Source of the DNA: Kitasatospora cineracea
GTDB taxonomy: Bacteria > Actinomycetota > Actinomycetes > Streptomycetales > Streptomycetaceae
DNA: 64,000 nucleotides
Direction of reading: 5' to 3'
NCBI RefSeq assembly: GCF_003751605.1
Contig: NZ_RJVJ01000001.1
Location: 4,340,001-4,404,000 of the forward strand
Every line of letters begins with the position of its first letter. Positions within the stretch are counted from its first letter, which is position 1. The notes beneath the pieces were generated by a model. The model was not told where the DNA came from. It was given only the letters and a program-made list of their open reading frames with translations, and did not search any database. Position numbers and translations under genes: made by a program. Of the stretch, positions 41,716 to 50,534 are shown in pieces.

Positions 41716-42621
41716 TCAGCCGGCCGGGGCGTCCAGCCGGGCGAGCTGCCCGGGGGTCAGGCGCAGCGCCCCGGCGTCGAGGTTCTCGGCCAGGTGGGCG
41801 GGGTTCGAGGTGCCGGGGATGGCGAGCACGTGCGGGCCGCGGTGCAGGGTCCAGGCGAGCCGGACCTGGGCGGGGGTGGCGTCCAGTTCGGCGGCGACGG
41901 CGGTGACCCGGGCGTCCCGCTCGGCGGCGGGGGCGGCCTCCCGGGCCGGGCCGGAGATGGCGAAGAACGGGACGAAGGCGATGCCGAGCTCGCGGCAGAG
42001 GTCGAGCGTCCCGTTCTCGTCGGCGAGGCGGCGGTCCAGGCCGTAGGAGTTCTGCACGCACACCACGGGGGCGATCGCGCGGGCCTGGTGGACGTGCTCG
42101 GGGCGGGCGTTGGACAGGCCCAGGTGCCGGATCAGCCCGGCCCGCCGCAGGTCGGCGAGCACGCCGAAGTGCTCGGCGACGGACTCCACGTCCGGCCCGT
42201 TGCGGCGCAGGTTGACCAGGTCGAGGTGGTCGGTGCCGAGCTGGCGCAGGTTCTCCTCGACCTGGGCGCGCAGCTGATCGGGCCGGGCCATGCCGTACCA
42301 CTCGCCGTCCGGGGTGCGGCCGGGGCCGACCTTGGTGGCCACGGTGATCCGGTCGGCGCCGGGCCAGCCGGCCAGGGCCCGGCCGATCAGGGCGTTGGCG
42401 GAGCGCAGCGGCGAGAAGTAGAACGCGGCGGTGTCGACGTGGTCCACGCCGTGCTCGAACGCGGTGTGCAGCAGCCGGACGGCGGCCGCCGGGTCGATCG
42501 GCGGGCCGTCGGAGTTGCCGTGCATCCCGTTGCCGGTCAGCCGCATCGCGCCGTAGCCGAGGCGGTTCACCGCCAGGTCGCCGAGCTGCCAGGTCCCCGC
42601 CGCCGAGGCGTGTGCGGTCAT
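41716..42621 (-). CDS. Aldo/keto reductase
   Basis: A 301-residue NADPH-dependent oxidoreductase of the AKR superfamily, with the barrel start LAVNRLGYGAMRLTG, the catalytic Asp/Tyr in HVDTAAFYFS, Lys in VATKVGPG and the nucleotide-binding IPGTSNPAHLAEN at the end. The usual catalytic His position reads LVNLRRN, as in the common actinobacterial branch where it is Asn. The ATG at 42621 has GGGGGA just upstream. It is convergent with the ADP-ribosylglycohydrolase, 12 bases apart. The substrate is unknown. Confidence 0.9.
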   Translation of the reverse strand: MTAHASAAGTWQLGDLAVNRLGYGAMRLTGNGMHGNSDGPPIDPAAAVRLLHTAFEHGVDHVDTAAFYFSPLRSANALIGRALAGWPGADRITVATKVGPGRTPDGEWYGMARPDQLRAQVEENLRQLGTDHLDLVNLRRNGPDVESVAEHFGVLADLRRAGLIRHLGLSNARPEHVHQARAIAPVVCVQNSYGLDRRLADENGTLDLCRELGIAFVPFFAISGPAREAAPAAERDARVTAVAAELDATPAQVRLAWTLHRGPHVLAIPGTSNPAHLAENLDAGALRLTPGQLARLDAPAG

Positions 42622-42994
42622 GTCCGTCCCCCTGTTGGTGCCGTGTCGGTGCTGTGCCGGTGCTTGTACCGGTGCCGGGTGCTGCCGGTGCGTCAGGTGT
42701 CGGAGTATGGGCCCGCGCCGGACGGTCGCGACAGGGCCCCGGACCTTGAGTGATCTCACACCCGGGGCGGGAACGAACGGCCCGGCGCGCCGCGTTGGAT
42801 CGGGTGTACGGCACCTGCGGGGGAGGCGTCCGGCCCGGGCCGCGGGAGGCACTCGGCGCGGTGGGCGGGAGCGGCTAGGCTGACCCGGCTGGTTCTTTAC
42901 TGAAATTTTCCTGTGTGCCGTACGGCCGTGCTGCGCGATTGTGCTGTGCGTCGGGTCGACGGCCCTTGTCCTGCCCAGACGGAGGTACTCCGCC
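42622..42994. other. Intergenic region with GGTGC-rich short repeats
   Basis: No gene is seen. About 42635-42695 is an imperfect tandem array of GTGCCGGTGCT-like units. About 42890-42920 is AT-rich (TTCTTTACTGAAATTTTCC) and is the likely promoter zone of the DedA gene. Confidence 0.45.
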
Positions 42995-43669
42995 TTGCAC
43001 GTCGATCAATGGATCAATGACGTCTCACCGACCCTGGTGTACGTCATCATCGGTCTGATCATCGGACTGGAGAGCCTGGGCATCCCGCTGCCCGGCGAGA
43101 TCGCCCTGGTCACCGCCGCACTGCTGGCCGCCAAGGGCACCGTCAGCCCGTGGGGCGTGGCGCTCTGCGCGATCGCCGGCGCGATCATCGGCGACTCGAT
43201 CGGCTACGCGATCGGGCACAAGGGCGGCCGGCCGCTGTTCGAGAAACTCGGCCGGAAGTTCCCCAAGCACTTCGGGCCGGACCACCTGGCCACCGCCGAG
43301 CGGCAGTTCCAGCGCTGGGGCATGTGGGCGGTGTTCTTCGGCCGCTTCGTCGCCCTGCTGCGGATCTTCGCGGGCCCGCTGGCCGGCACCCTGCGGATGC
43401 CGTACTGGAAGTTCCTGACCGCCAACGTGCTGGGCGGCGTGGTCTGGGCCGGCGGCACCACGCTGCTGGTGTACCAGGTAGGCAAGGTCGCCGAGAAGTA
43501 CCTGCAGGGCGCCTCGTACATCGGGCTCGGCGCGGCCGTGCTGTTCGGCGCCGGGTCGGCGCTGCTGCTCAAGCGGAAGGCGAAGAAGTCCCGCGCCGAG
43601 CACCCGGAGCAGTCCGGCGGCAAGAGCGGCGAACCGCTCGCCGAGACCTTCGCGGAGACCGCCGACTGA
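42995..43669 (+). CDS. DedA family membrane protein
   Basis: A 224-residue integral membrane protein of the DedA/SNARE-associated family, now linked to lipid scrambling or flipping. After the amphipathic N-terminus, LVYVIIGLIIGLESLGIPLP then GEIALVTAALLAAKG is the family signature with the acidic residue in PGE. Further hallmarks are GDSIGYAIGHKGG, FGRFVALLRIFAGPLAGTLR and MPYWKFLTANVLGGVVWAG. The TTG start at 42995 has GGAGG eight bases upstream and gives the expected DedA N-terminus; an ATG at 42941 is in frame but lacks a site. The tail is charged (KRKAKKSRAEHPE). It is a single gene with a terminator at 43705. Confidence 0.9.
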   Translation: MHVDQWINDVSPTLVYVIIGLIIGLESLGIPLPGEIALVTAALLAAKGTVSPWGVALCAIAGAIIGDSIGYAIGHKGGRPLFEKLGRKFPKHFGPDHLATAERQFQRWGMWAVFFGRFVALLRIFAGPLAGTLRMPYWKFLTANVLGGVVWAGGTTLLVYQVGKVAEKYLQGASYIGLGAAVLFGAGSALLLKRKAKKSRAEHPEQSGGKSGEPLAETFAETAD

Positions 43670-43704
43670 GCCCTCCCCTCCCCCTCCCCGCTGCGCGGGC
43701 CGTC

Positions 43705-43740
43705 GAGGCCGCCGCACCCCTCGCCGGGTGCGGCGGCCTC
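43705..43740 (+). terminator. Terminator after the DedA gene
   Basis: Perfect 15-bp stem GAGGCCGCCGCACCC (43705-43719) with its complement at 43726-43740 and a CTCGCC loop. Confidence 0.87.
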
Positions 43741-43870
43741 GCCGCGTTCCGGGCCCCGCCGTGTTCCGGGCCGTCCGGGCCCCGCCGCGTTCCGGCGTGT
43801 TCCCGGCCGGGCCGGAGTAGGGTCGCACCCGCACGCCGGTCACGGCGCGATCACGGAGTGGGGAGAGGCA

Positions 43871-44563
43871 ATGCAGGAGAAGGACCCGCAGGTGTGGACC
43901 GCGGTGGACGAGTACGCCGAGGACCTGCTGTTCGCACCGGACGCGGTGCTGGACGCGGCGCTCGCGGCGGCCGACGAGGCCGGGCTGCCGAAGATCGCGG
44001 TGGCCGCGAACCAGGGCCGGCTGCTGCACCTGCTGGCCCGGATGCAGGGCGCCCGGCGGATCCTGGAGATCGGCACGCTGGCCGGCTACAGCACCATCTG
44101 GCTGGCCCGCGCCCTGCCCGCCGACGGCACCCTGACCACCCTGGAGATCGACCCCGCGCACGCCGCCGTCGCCACCGCCAACCTGGACCGGGCCGGCCTC
44201 GCCGACCGGGTCGAGGTCCGCCTCGGCCCGGCCCGGGACAGCCTGGCCGACCTGCTCGACCAGGGCGCGCAGCCGTACGACTTCTTCTTCGTCGACGCCG
44301 ACAAGGCCAACATCCCGCACTACGTCGCGGCCGCGCTGGAGCTGTCCCGGCCCGGCTCGGTGATCGTCGTCGACAACGTGGTGCGCGGCGGGAAGCTCGC
44401 CGACGCCGACAGCACCGACCCGGCGGTGCAGGGCGTCCGGCGGATGCACGAACTGATCGCGGCCGAGCCCCGGTTGGAGGCCACCACCGTGCAGACCGTC
44501 GGCAGCCGCGGCCACGACGGGTTCACCCTGATCCGGGTCGGCGGCGACGGAGTGGAAGACTGA
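43871..44563 (+). CDS. Catechol-type O-methyltransferase (SAM-dependent)
   Basis: A 230-residue class I methyltransferase of the O-methyltransferase 3 / CCoAOMT-like family. The SAM site is RILEIGTLAGYSTIWLARAL (motif I, residues about 66-85), the acidic end of beta2 is TLEIDPAHA, and YDFFFVDADKANIPHYV is the metal-binding region, with VIVVDNVVRGG supplying the second Asp-Asn pair. Such proteins methylate small phenolic compounds with Mg2+. It is followed five bases later by an oxidoreductase gene, so the two are probably co-transcribed. The substrate is unknown. Confidence 0.9.
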   Translation: MQEKDPQVWTAVDEYAEDLLFAPDAVLDAALAAADEAGLPKIAVAANQGRLLHLLARMQGARRILEIGTLAGYSTIWLARALPADGTLTTLEIDPAHAAVATANLDRAGLADRVEVRLGPARDSLADLLDQGAQPYDFFFVDADKANIPHYVAAALELSRPGSVIVVDNVVRGGKLADADSTDPAVQGVRRMHELIAAEPRLEATTVQTVGSRGHDGFTLIRVGGDGVED

Positions 44564-44568
44564 CCACC

Positions 44569-45459
44569 ATGCGCATCGGACTCCTCGGCACCGGCCCCTG
44601 GGCGGGCTTCGTGCACGCCCCCGCCCTGGCCGCCCACCCCGACGTCACCTTCGCCGGACTCTGGGGCCGCCGCCCCGAGGCCGCCGCCGAACTCGCCGCC
44701 GTCCACGGCGTCCCCGCCTACCCGACGGTGGACGCCCTGCTCGCCGACGTCGACGCGGTCGCCATCGCCCTCCCGCCGGACGTGCAGGCCGAGTACGCGA
44801 CCCGGGCCGCGCAGGCCGGCAAGCACCTGCTGCTGGACAAACCGGTCGCCGCCACCGTCGACGCCGCCCGCGCCGTCGAGGACGCGGTGGCCGCCTCCGG
44901 TGTCGCCACGGTGGTCTTCTTCACCACCCGCTTCGGCCCCGCCCAGGACGCCTGGATCGCCGAACAGGCCGCCCAGGGCGGCTGGTTCACCGCCCACTGC
45001 CACTGGATCGGCTCGGTCTTCACCACCGACAGCCCCTACGCCGCGTCCCCCTGGCGGCAGCAGAAGGGCGCCCTGTGGGACGTCGGCCCGCACGCGCTCT
45101 CCGTCCTGCTGCCCGTCCTCGGCGAGGTCGACCGGCTGACCGCCGCACCCGGCCCCGGCGACACCACCCACCTGGTGCTGCGCCACCGCGGCGGCGCCTC
45201 CAGCACCGTCACCCTCAGCCTCACCGCCCCGCCCGCCGCCTCCGCCGACGGCGCCGCCGTCGAACTGCGCGGCACCGCCGGCGTCACCACCCTCCCCGAC
45301 CGCGACGAGCACCCCACGGCCGCGTTCGCCCGCGCGCTGGACGGCCTGCTCGCCTCCGCGAAGAGCGGCGAACCGCACCCCTGCGACATCCGGTTCGGCC
45401 GCCAGGTGGTGGAGGTGCTGGCCGCCGCCGAGGAGCAACTGCTGCGCGGCGGCCGGTAG
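44569..45459 (+). CDS. Gfo/Idh/MocA family oxidoreductase
   Basis: A 296-residue NAD(P)-dependent dehydrogenase. The Rossmann start MRIGLLGTGPWAGFVHAPAL, followed by LWGRRPEAAAELAAVHG, and the catalytic LLDKPVAATVDAA (EKP-type motif, here DKP) identify the family. The C-terminal domain contains GALWDVGPHALSVLLPVLG. It begins five bases after the O-methyltransferase stop. The reaction, probably oxidation of a sugar or cyclitol hydroxyl, cannot be assigned. Confidence 0.9.
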   Translation: MRIGLLGTGPWAGFVHAPALAAHPDVTFAGLWGRRPEAAAELAAVHGVPAYPTVDALLADVDAVAIALPPDVQAEYATRAAQAGKHLLLDKPVAATVDAARAVEDAVAASGVATVVFFTTRFGPAQDAWIAEQAAQGGWFTAHCHWIGSVFTTDSPYAASPWRQQKGALWDVGPHALSVLLPVLGEVDRLTAAPGPGDTTHLVLRHRGGASSTVTLSLTAPPAASADGAAVELRGTAGVTTLPDRDEHPTAAFARALDGLLASAKSGEPHPCDIRFGRQVVEVLAAAEEQLLRGGR

Positions 45460-45488
45460 TCGGAGCCGGCCGGGGGAGCGCGCCGGGG

Positions 45489-46484
45489 TCACCGCGACCC
45501 GGCGGGCTCCTCCGGTCCGGAGTCCGGTCCGGCGTTCGGCTCGGCGTTCGGCTGGGACCGCTTCCAGGGGCGGGGGATCCGGGCCACCAGGCCGGTTCCG
45601 GGGCCGGCGACGGGCGCGGTCCCGAGCTCGGTCCCGGGCTCGGTTCCGGGTCCGGCGGCGTCCTCGAAGTCCGCGAGGTCCTCCAGGCCCTCGACGTCCT
45701 CGAAGCCCTCGACGTCGATCACGTCACCGGCGTCCGCCTGCGCGCCCGTGGCCAGCTCCAGGCCGGAGAGGTGGTTCTTCAGCCGCTTGGCCATCGGGAG
45801 GTAGGTCGCCAGGGTGAGCCCGCCGGAGACGACGGCGCCGATGACGGGCACCGCCTTCGAGACGCTCTTGGCGAAGGTCTGCTTCGTCATCTGGACGCCC
45901 AGGTAGGCCGCGACCTTCTTCACCACCGGGTAGACGACGCCCTGGGTGAGCGCCTTCCGGGGCAACTGCTTGACCAGCTGCTCGGATATCGCCTTCGCCA
46001 GCTTCCCGACCGCGACGTTCGCCGAGTGGGTGCCGAACATGACGCCGAGGAAGAGCGTGAGCACGCCCTTGGTCGCGTCGTCGAGGTCGTCCTCGCCGGA
46101 GAACAGGTCGGGCCAGCTGTAGAGGTAGGCGAGCTTCTGCGCGATCCGCAGCATGTGGCCGAAGTACTGGGCCAGGTCGGCGGGCACGGTGGCCGGGAGG
46201 AAGAGCAGGCCGGGGAGCCCGGCCGCCGCGGAGAGCGCGCTGACCTTGCCCGCCTCGTAGCGGATCGAGTCGTTGGCCGCCTTCTCCAGCACCTCGGCCG
46301 GGATGCCCGCCGCCGCCGGGCTCTCCCGGACCGCCCGTTCGACCTGCTCCGCGGAGCAGGTGCGCGCCAGCGTCTTGCGCAGGTACGCCTCCCGGTCGAT
46401 GCGCACCCCGGGGAGGTTCGCGGCGTACATCAGCACGGCGGAGAAGCGCAGTTCGGGGTTCTCGGGCGTTATGTTCGCGGTCAC
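45489..46484 (-). CDS. Hypothetical protein with EcsC-like hydrophobic region
   Basis: A 331-residue protein. Residues about 95-250 hold long hydrophobic and amphipathic helices (GLPGLLFLPATVPADLAQYF, KGVLTLFLGVMFGTHSANVA, SKAVPVIGAVVSGGLTLATY). The last of these, with VPVIGAVVSGG, resembles the end of EcsC-family proteins. There is no signal peptide. The C-terminus is a low-complexity acidic and Gly/Pro tail with repeats such as GFEDVEGLEDLADFED and GTEPGTELGT. Function unknown. It may associate with the membrane. The ATG start at 46484 is the first in frame and matches the typical N-terminal sequence beginning MTANITPENPELRFSA. Confidence 0.7.
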   Translation of the reverse strand: MTANITPENPELRFSAVLMYAANLPGVRIDREAYLRKTLARTCSAEQVERAVRESPAAAGIPAEVLEKAANDSIRYEAGKVSALSAAAGLPGLLFLPATVPADLAQYFGHMLRIAQKLAYLYSWPDLFSGEDDLDDATKGVLTLFLGVMFGTHSANVAVGKLAKAISEQLVKQLPRKALTQGVVYPVVKKVAAYLGVQMTKQTFAKSVSKAVPVIGAVVSGGLTLATYLPMAKRLKNHLSGLELATGAQADAGDVIDVEGFEDVEGLEDLADFEDAAGPGTEPGTELGTAPVAGPGTGLVARIPRPWKRSQPNAEPNAGPDSGPEEPAGSR

Positions 46485-46557
46485 GGCAGGAACCTACCGC
46501 ATCAGGAGCACACCTGACCTTTTCCAAACATCCACCGGAGCGCGGGAGTTGGCCAGG

Positions 46558-47646
46558 TCACGGGGTGGCCGGGCGGCGATCGGCCGGGCGGCGGGGCGGG
46601 ATCGGGGTGGCGGGGAAGTCGCGCGGGCCGGTCCACAGGGCGGGGACGGCGTCCGCGCGGCGGGCCAGTTCGTAGGCGACGGCCTCGTAGTTGACCCGCC
46701 AGCCGCGGAAGTGCGGCCAGGCCTCGGCGACCGTCCGCTCCAGGGGCAGGCCCGCGGCCGTGACCAGGGCGGCGGCCGCGTCGAACTCGGCGTACGTCAG
46801 CCGGATCGGCTCGTCCGGGTCCGGGTCCGGCTCGAACGGGATGCGCACGGCGGTGGCGATGTCGCGCAGCGCGGTGAACCCGGCGCGCAGCAGCAGGCGG
46901 GCCTCCGGCGGGGCGGAGCGCGGGTTGAGGGCCAGCTGCATCGCGGCGGCGTCCATCACCGCGATCAGGCCGACCACCCAGCTGCGGTACGGCTGCGGGG
47001 AGCGGAACGAGATCAGCACCGGGTAGTTGGAGTGGCCCTCGCCGAGGTCGGCCGCCAGCCGCTCCCAGTCCCGGTACAGCTCCGGCAGTTCGCTCTCGGT
47101 GCGCACCAGGGCCTGCCGGGCCAGCAGTTCCGGCCCCCAGGCCGGCTCGCCCGCCCGCGACTGCAGCAGCGTCACCTCCAACTCCCGCCGGTTGTACGCC
47201 CCGTACAGGGTCGGCAGGTAGGCGATCAGCAGCGCGATGATCAGCGGGCCGTTGGCCGCCGCCAGGAAGTCGATCACCGACAGGTGCAGCCGGTCGCCGC
47301 TGGCGAAACCCAGCGTGAACAGGCTCGACCCGGCCTCCCGGAACGCCACCCGCCACGCCAGGTCGGACGTCCCCTGCAACAGCAGGGTGTACGCGAACAG
47401 CGTCGACAGCAGCCAGCAGCCCAGCATCCCCAGCAGGATCAGCGGCGCCAGCCAGGTCTGCGCCCGGTCGATCGCCCGGTAGCCGCCGAACGGCGCCGCC
47501 ACCGTCCGCAGGACCCGGCGCAGCACCGACCAGAGCCGGATCACCAGCGCCGAGTACAGTCCGCGCGGCACCACCAGGGTGCGCAGGATGCTCGCCGCCG
47601 TCACCAGCAGCAGCGCCGCCCCGACCACCGTGAAGATCACTCTCAT
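46558..47646 (-). CDS. Multi-helix membrane protein with a potassium-channel-like pore segment
   Basis: A 362-residue protein. Helix 1 is at residues 1-25 (MRVIFTVVGAALLLVTAASI), helix 2 at about 66-93 (LAPLILLGMLGCWLLSTLFA) and helix 3 at about 128-147 (NGPLIIALLIAYLPTLYGAY). The loop between helices 2 and 3 contains SLFTLGFASGDRLH. This resembles the pore helix plus TxGxxxxGD selectivity filter of two-helix channels, where the filter consensus is TVGYGD; here the Tyr is Phe and two residues are inserted. The C-terminal 215 residues are a soluble helical domain. Whether it conducts ions is unproven. The start at 47646 lacks a strong ribosome-binding site. Confidence 0.65.
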   Translation of the reverse strand: MRVIFTVVGAALLLVTAASILRTLVVPRGLYSALVIRLWSVLRRVLRTVAAPFGGYRAIDRAQTWLAPLILLGMLGCWLLSTLFAYTLLLQGTSDLAWRVAFREAGSSLFTLGFASGDRLHLSVIDFLAAANGPLIIALLIAYLPTLYGAYNRRELEVTLLQSRAGEPAWGPELLARQALVRTESELPELYRDWERLAADLGEGHSNYPVLISFRSPQPYRSWVVGLIAVMDAAAMQLALNPRSAPPEARLLLRAGFTALRDIATAVRIPFEPDPDPDEPIRLTYAEFDAAAALVTAAGLPLERTVAEAWPHFRGWRVNYEAVAYELARRADAVPALWTGPRDFPATPIPPRRPADRRPATP

Positions 47647-47794
47647 GCGGTCATTGTGACGGCAGCCCGGCCGCCGCCCGGCCACGGGCCTGCCGCGGAC
47701 CTGCCGTGTCCGCCGCCCGGGCCGCCCGGGCCGTGAAAGCATCGGCCCCAGCACCGCCCGTCCGCCCCTTCCCCGGAGAGAGCCGAGCCCGCCC

Positions 47795-48988
47795 GTGCCG
47801 AACAGCCCCGCGCCGAACGGCCCCGCGCCGAACAGCCCCGTGCCGCCCGCGCCGGTGATCCGGATCGACACCCCCGGCTCCTTCGCCCGGAGCGTCTTCC
47901 ACGAACGCCACCCCGTCCTGCTCCGACAGGTGCTCGACGCCCTGCCCTACGGCCCGCAGCAGCGCGCCGACCTGGCGGAACTGCTCGCCCGGAGCACCGG
48001 CGGCGGCCCGCTGCACCCGCCCGCCGGGGACGACCCGGACGCGGCGCGCTGGCAGGAGTGGGGCGCCGGGCTGTGGGGGCGGAGCTGGGACGAGGCGCCG
48101 TTCCTGTGGGCGGAGAGCTACTTCTACCGGCAACTGCTCGACGCCACCGGCTACTTCCGGCCCGGCCCCTGGCAGGGCGTCGACCCGTTCGCACCGTTCA
48201 AGACCGCCGAACTGGCCGGCCCGTCCGTCGACGGCGAACTCGCCGCCCTCGACCACCCCGGGGCGACCCGGCCCGAAGCCCTGCTCTCCGCCGCGCTCTG
48301 GGGCAACCGGGCCGACCTCAGCTTCCGCCTCACCGCCGAGGACGGCAGCGCCGCCCCCGACCTGGTCGCCGACGACAGCGCCGCCCTGTGGACCGCCCTC
48401 GAACGGGGCCGCGGCGGCCGGGTCGGCCTGATCGCCGACAACGCCGGCCGGGAACTGCTCCCCGACCTGGTCCTGATCGACCACCTCCTGACCTCCGGCC
48501 TCGCCGGACACGCCGCCCTGTACGTCAAACCCCACCCCTACTTCGTCTCCGACGCCACCACCGCCGACACCCTCGCCACCCTCACCCGGCTGCGCACCGC
48601 CCCCGGCCGGGCCGCCGCGGCGACCGGCGAACGCCTCCGGCGGGCCGTGGCCGACGGCACCCTGACCATCCGCACCCACCCGTTCTTCTGCGCCCCGCTC
48701 CCCTTCGACGCGATGCCCGCCGACCTGCGGGACGACCTGGCCGGCGCCACCCTCACCATCCTCAAGGGCGACCTCAACCACCGCCGCCTGGTCGGCGACC
48801 GCCACTGGCCCCCCACCACCCCCTTCGCCCCCCTCACCAGCTACTTCCCCACCCCCGTCGCCACCCTCCGCACCCTCAAGTCCGACGTCGCCGTCGGCCT
48901 CGCCCCCGCCACCCTCACCCGCCTCGACGCCACCGCCACCCGCTGGCGGACCGACGGGCGGCACGCCCTGATCCAGTTCCGCGCCTAG
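47795..48988 (+). CDS. ARMT1/DUF89 family damage-control phosphatase-like protein
   Basis: A 397-residue cytoplasmic protein of the DUF89/ARMT1 family, metal-dependent phosphatases that hydrolyse damaged or excess phosphometabolites. The metal site is seen as RVGLIADNAGRELLPDLVLI (residues about 208-227, with the Asp-Asn pair) and ILKGDLNHRRLVGDRHW near 335-351, with TLKSDVAVGLAP closing the site. The N-terminus is a Pro/Asn-rich repeat (NSPAPNGPAPNSP). The GTG at 47795 is the likely start. It is divergent from the membrane protein at 46558. Confidence 0.88.
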   Translation: MPNSPAPNGPAPNSPVPPAPVIRIDTPGSFARSVFHERHPVLLRQVLDALPYGPQQRADLAELLARSTGGGPLHPPAGDDPDAARWQEWGAGLWGRSWDEAPFLWAESYFYRQLLDATGYFRPGPWQGVDPFAPFKTAELAGPSVDGELAALDHPGATRPEALLSAALWGNRADLSFRLTAEDGSAAPDLVADDSAALWTALERGRGGRVGLIADNAGRELLPDLVLIDHLLTSGLAGHAALYVKPHPYFVSDATTADTLATLTRLRTAPGRAAAATGERLRRAVADGTLTIRTHPFFCAPLPFDAMPADLRDDLAGATLTILKGDLNHRRLVGDRHWPPTTPFAPLTSYFPTPVATLRTLKSDVAVGLAPATLTRLDATATRWRTDGRHALIQFRA

Positions 48989-49008
48989 ACCGGGCACGGG
49001 GGGCGGGT

Positions 49009-49710
49009 TCAGGTCCGGGTGCCGTAGCCCGTCGATCCTGCCAACAGGCGTGAGTGGAAACCGGGTTCGCGCTCGGTGATCCGGCGGGCCGCGGCGAGTA
49101 CCGGGGCGGCCCGCGGCAGGTGCCCGGGGTGCTCCAGGGGGAAGGCGAGCGCCAGCCGGCCGCGCACCTCCCGGTCGGGGCAGGCGGTGAAGCACTCGGC
49201 GGCAGCCGGCCAGAACCGCGGCCACAGGTCGGCGTACGGCACGGCGGGCCGGGAACCGTCCCGGAGCGCCCGCGCGTAGCGCTCCCGGAGCTGCTCGCCG
49301 GGCACCCGGCCGGCCGGGTACTCCGCGCGCAGTGCCCCGACCGGGGTCCGGTCGTGGTACGAGGGGATGCGGTGGGCGGCTGCCGCGGCGTTCGCCCGCT
49401 GCTCCCAACTCCCTTCCTGCAGGAGGGAGATGATCCGTTCCAGGAAGGCCCGGTGGCCGGGCGCTCCGATCGGCGGATCCGTCAGCCGGGACGTCCGCGG
49501 GTGCTCCGCCGCGAGCAGTCGGAACACCTGCCCGGCCAGCCGGGCGGTCGCTTCCGGGGCCGCGGCCAGGGCCGAGCCCAGGTGCAGCCGGGTGCTCTCG
49601 ACCAGCTCGTAGGACTCCTGCCCGTGCCCGCCGCCGGAGCTCCCGTCCGGGGGCAGCAGTTCGCCGAACGCGTGCAGCAGGGCGCGCAGTTCGGTGTCCT
49701 GGTCGGTCAA
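49009..49710 (-). CDS. Hypothetical protein
   Basis: A 233-residue soluble, helix-rich protein that I do not recognise. Recognisable blocks are TELRALLHAFGELLPPDG, a His/Gly-rich SSGGGHGQESYE, and RAFLERIISLLQEGSWEQRA followed by NAAAAAHRIPSY. The C-terminal half contains LWPRFWPAAAECFTACPDRE. The length and composition are ordinary for Streptomyces. It lies 40 bases downstream of the DinB gene on the same strand, so the two may be co-transcribed. Confidence 0.6.
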   Translation of the reverse strand: MTDQDTELRALLHAFGELLPPDGSSGGGHGQESYELVESTRLHLGSALAAAPEATARLAGQVFRLLAAEHPRTSRLTDPPIGAPGHRAFLERIISLLQEGSWEQRANAAAAAHRIPSYHDRTPVGALRAEYPAGRVPGEQLRERYARALRDGSRPAVPYADLWPRFWPAAAECFTACPDREVRGRLALAFPLEHPGHLPRAAPVLAAARRITEREPGFHSRLLAGSTGYGTRT

Positions 49711-49750
49711 CCTCGCTCCGGTGGCCGGGGGCGGCGGCGGGCCGGTGGGG

Positions 49751-50275
49751 TCAGGAGCCGGTGCTGCCGTCGAGGAGTTCGCGGAGGATGTCGAGGTGGC
49801 CGTTGTGGCGGGAGGTCTCCTCGATGAGGTGGAGGAGGATCCAGCGGAGGTCGGGGTGGCGGCCGTCGCGGATGGACTGCTTGGCGGGCGTGTCCAGGGG
49901 GTGGTCGGCGACCAGGCGGCGGTGGGCGGCGTTCTGCTGCTCGTACTCGTCGAGGAGCTGGGGGAGCGGGAAGTCGACCGCGGTGCGCATCTCCGGGTCG
50001 GGGTCCTCGTCGGTGGCGTGGACCAGGGGGCCGTCGTCCTCGCCGCCGAGGAAGACCACCTGGAGCCAGAAGTGCTCGACCCAGCGCAGGTGGTTGATCA
50101 GCCCGCAGGCGGTCATCAGGGGGGAGCCGGGCAGGGGGGAACGGCGGGCGTCCTCGGGGGAGAGGCCCTCGCACTTGGCCCGTGCGGTGGCCCGGGCGTA
50201 GTCGAGGAAGGTGGTCAGCTGGGTGCGCGCGTCCCAGGAGGGCGGCGTATCGGTTCGCTCAGTCATCGCGGGCAT
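49751..50275 (-). CDS. DinB/DUF664 family protein
   Basis: A 174-residue four-helix-bundle protein of the DinB superfamily, DUF664 branch, members of which are mycothiol- or bacillithiol-dependent transferases or hydrolases. The metal ligands are His in LINHLRWVEHFW (two His) and His in HLIEETSRHNGHLDILRELL. This last segment is the family C-terminal signature. The ATG at 50275 has AGGAG nine bases upstream. An ATG at 50266 is also possible. The substrate is unknown. Confidence 0.88.
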   Translation of the reverse strand: MPAMTERTDTPPSWDARTQLTTFLDYARATARAKCEGLSPEDARRSPLPGSPLMTACGLINHLRWVEHFWLQVVFLGGEDDGPLVHATDEDPDPEMRTAVDFPLPQLLDEYEQQNAAHRRLVADHPLDTPAKQSIRDGRHPDLRWILLHLIEETSRHNGHLDILRELLDGSTGS

Positions 50276-50426
50276 TGTGCCGGACTCCTGACGGGGCGTC
50301 GACGGGTTTTCCCCGGTCGGGCGGTGATCGGGCGGCGATCGGGCGGGCCGGGGCCGCCCGCTACCGGCGGACCCCGGAAAACATCGCCAACGGCTGCGCC
50401 GAGCTGGTGGAACGACGGGAAGGAGG

Positions 50427-50462
50427 ATGGCCGATCATGGAAAGGAAACGGAAAAGCGATGA
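50427..50462 (+). CDS. Possible 11-codon leader peptide before the GNAT gene
   Basis: AAGGAGG is followed directly by ATG and a short frame MADHGKETEKR then stop, 72 bases before the GNAT start. The surrounding strand is extremely purine-rich. Only the Shine-Dalgarno-like sequence supports it, and it overlaps that sequence tightly, so an alternative start at 50437 is equally possible. Confidence 0.2.
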   Translation: MADHGKETEKR

Positions 50463-50534
50463 AGGAGAGCCGGTCGGCCGGGTAGAAAGGGTGGGTTTGC
50501 CGGAGGAATCGACGACGGAGGAGGGGGAGCGGCG

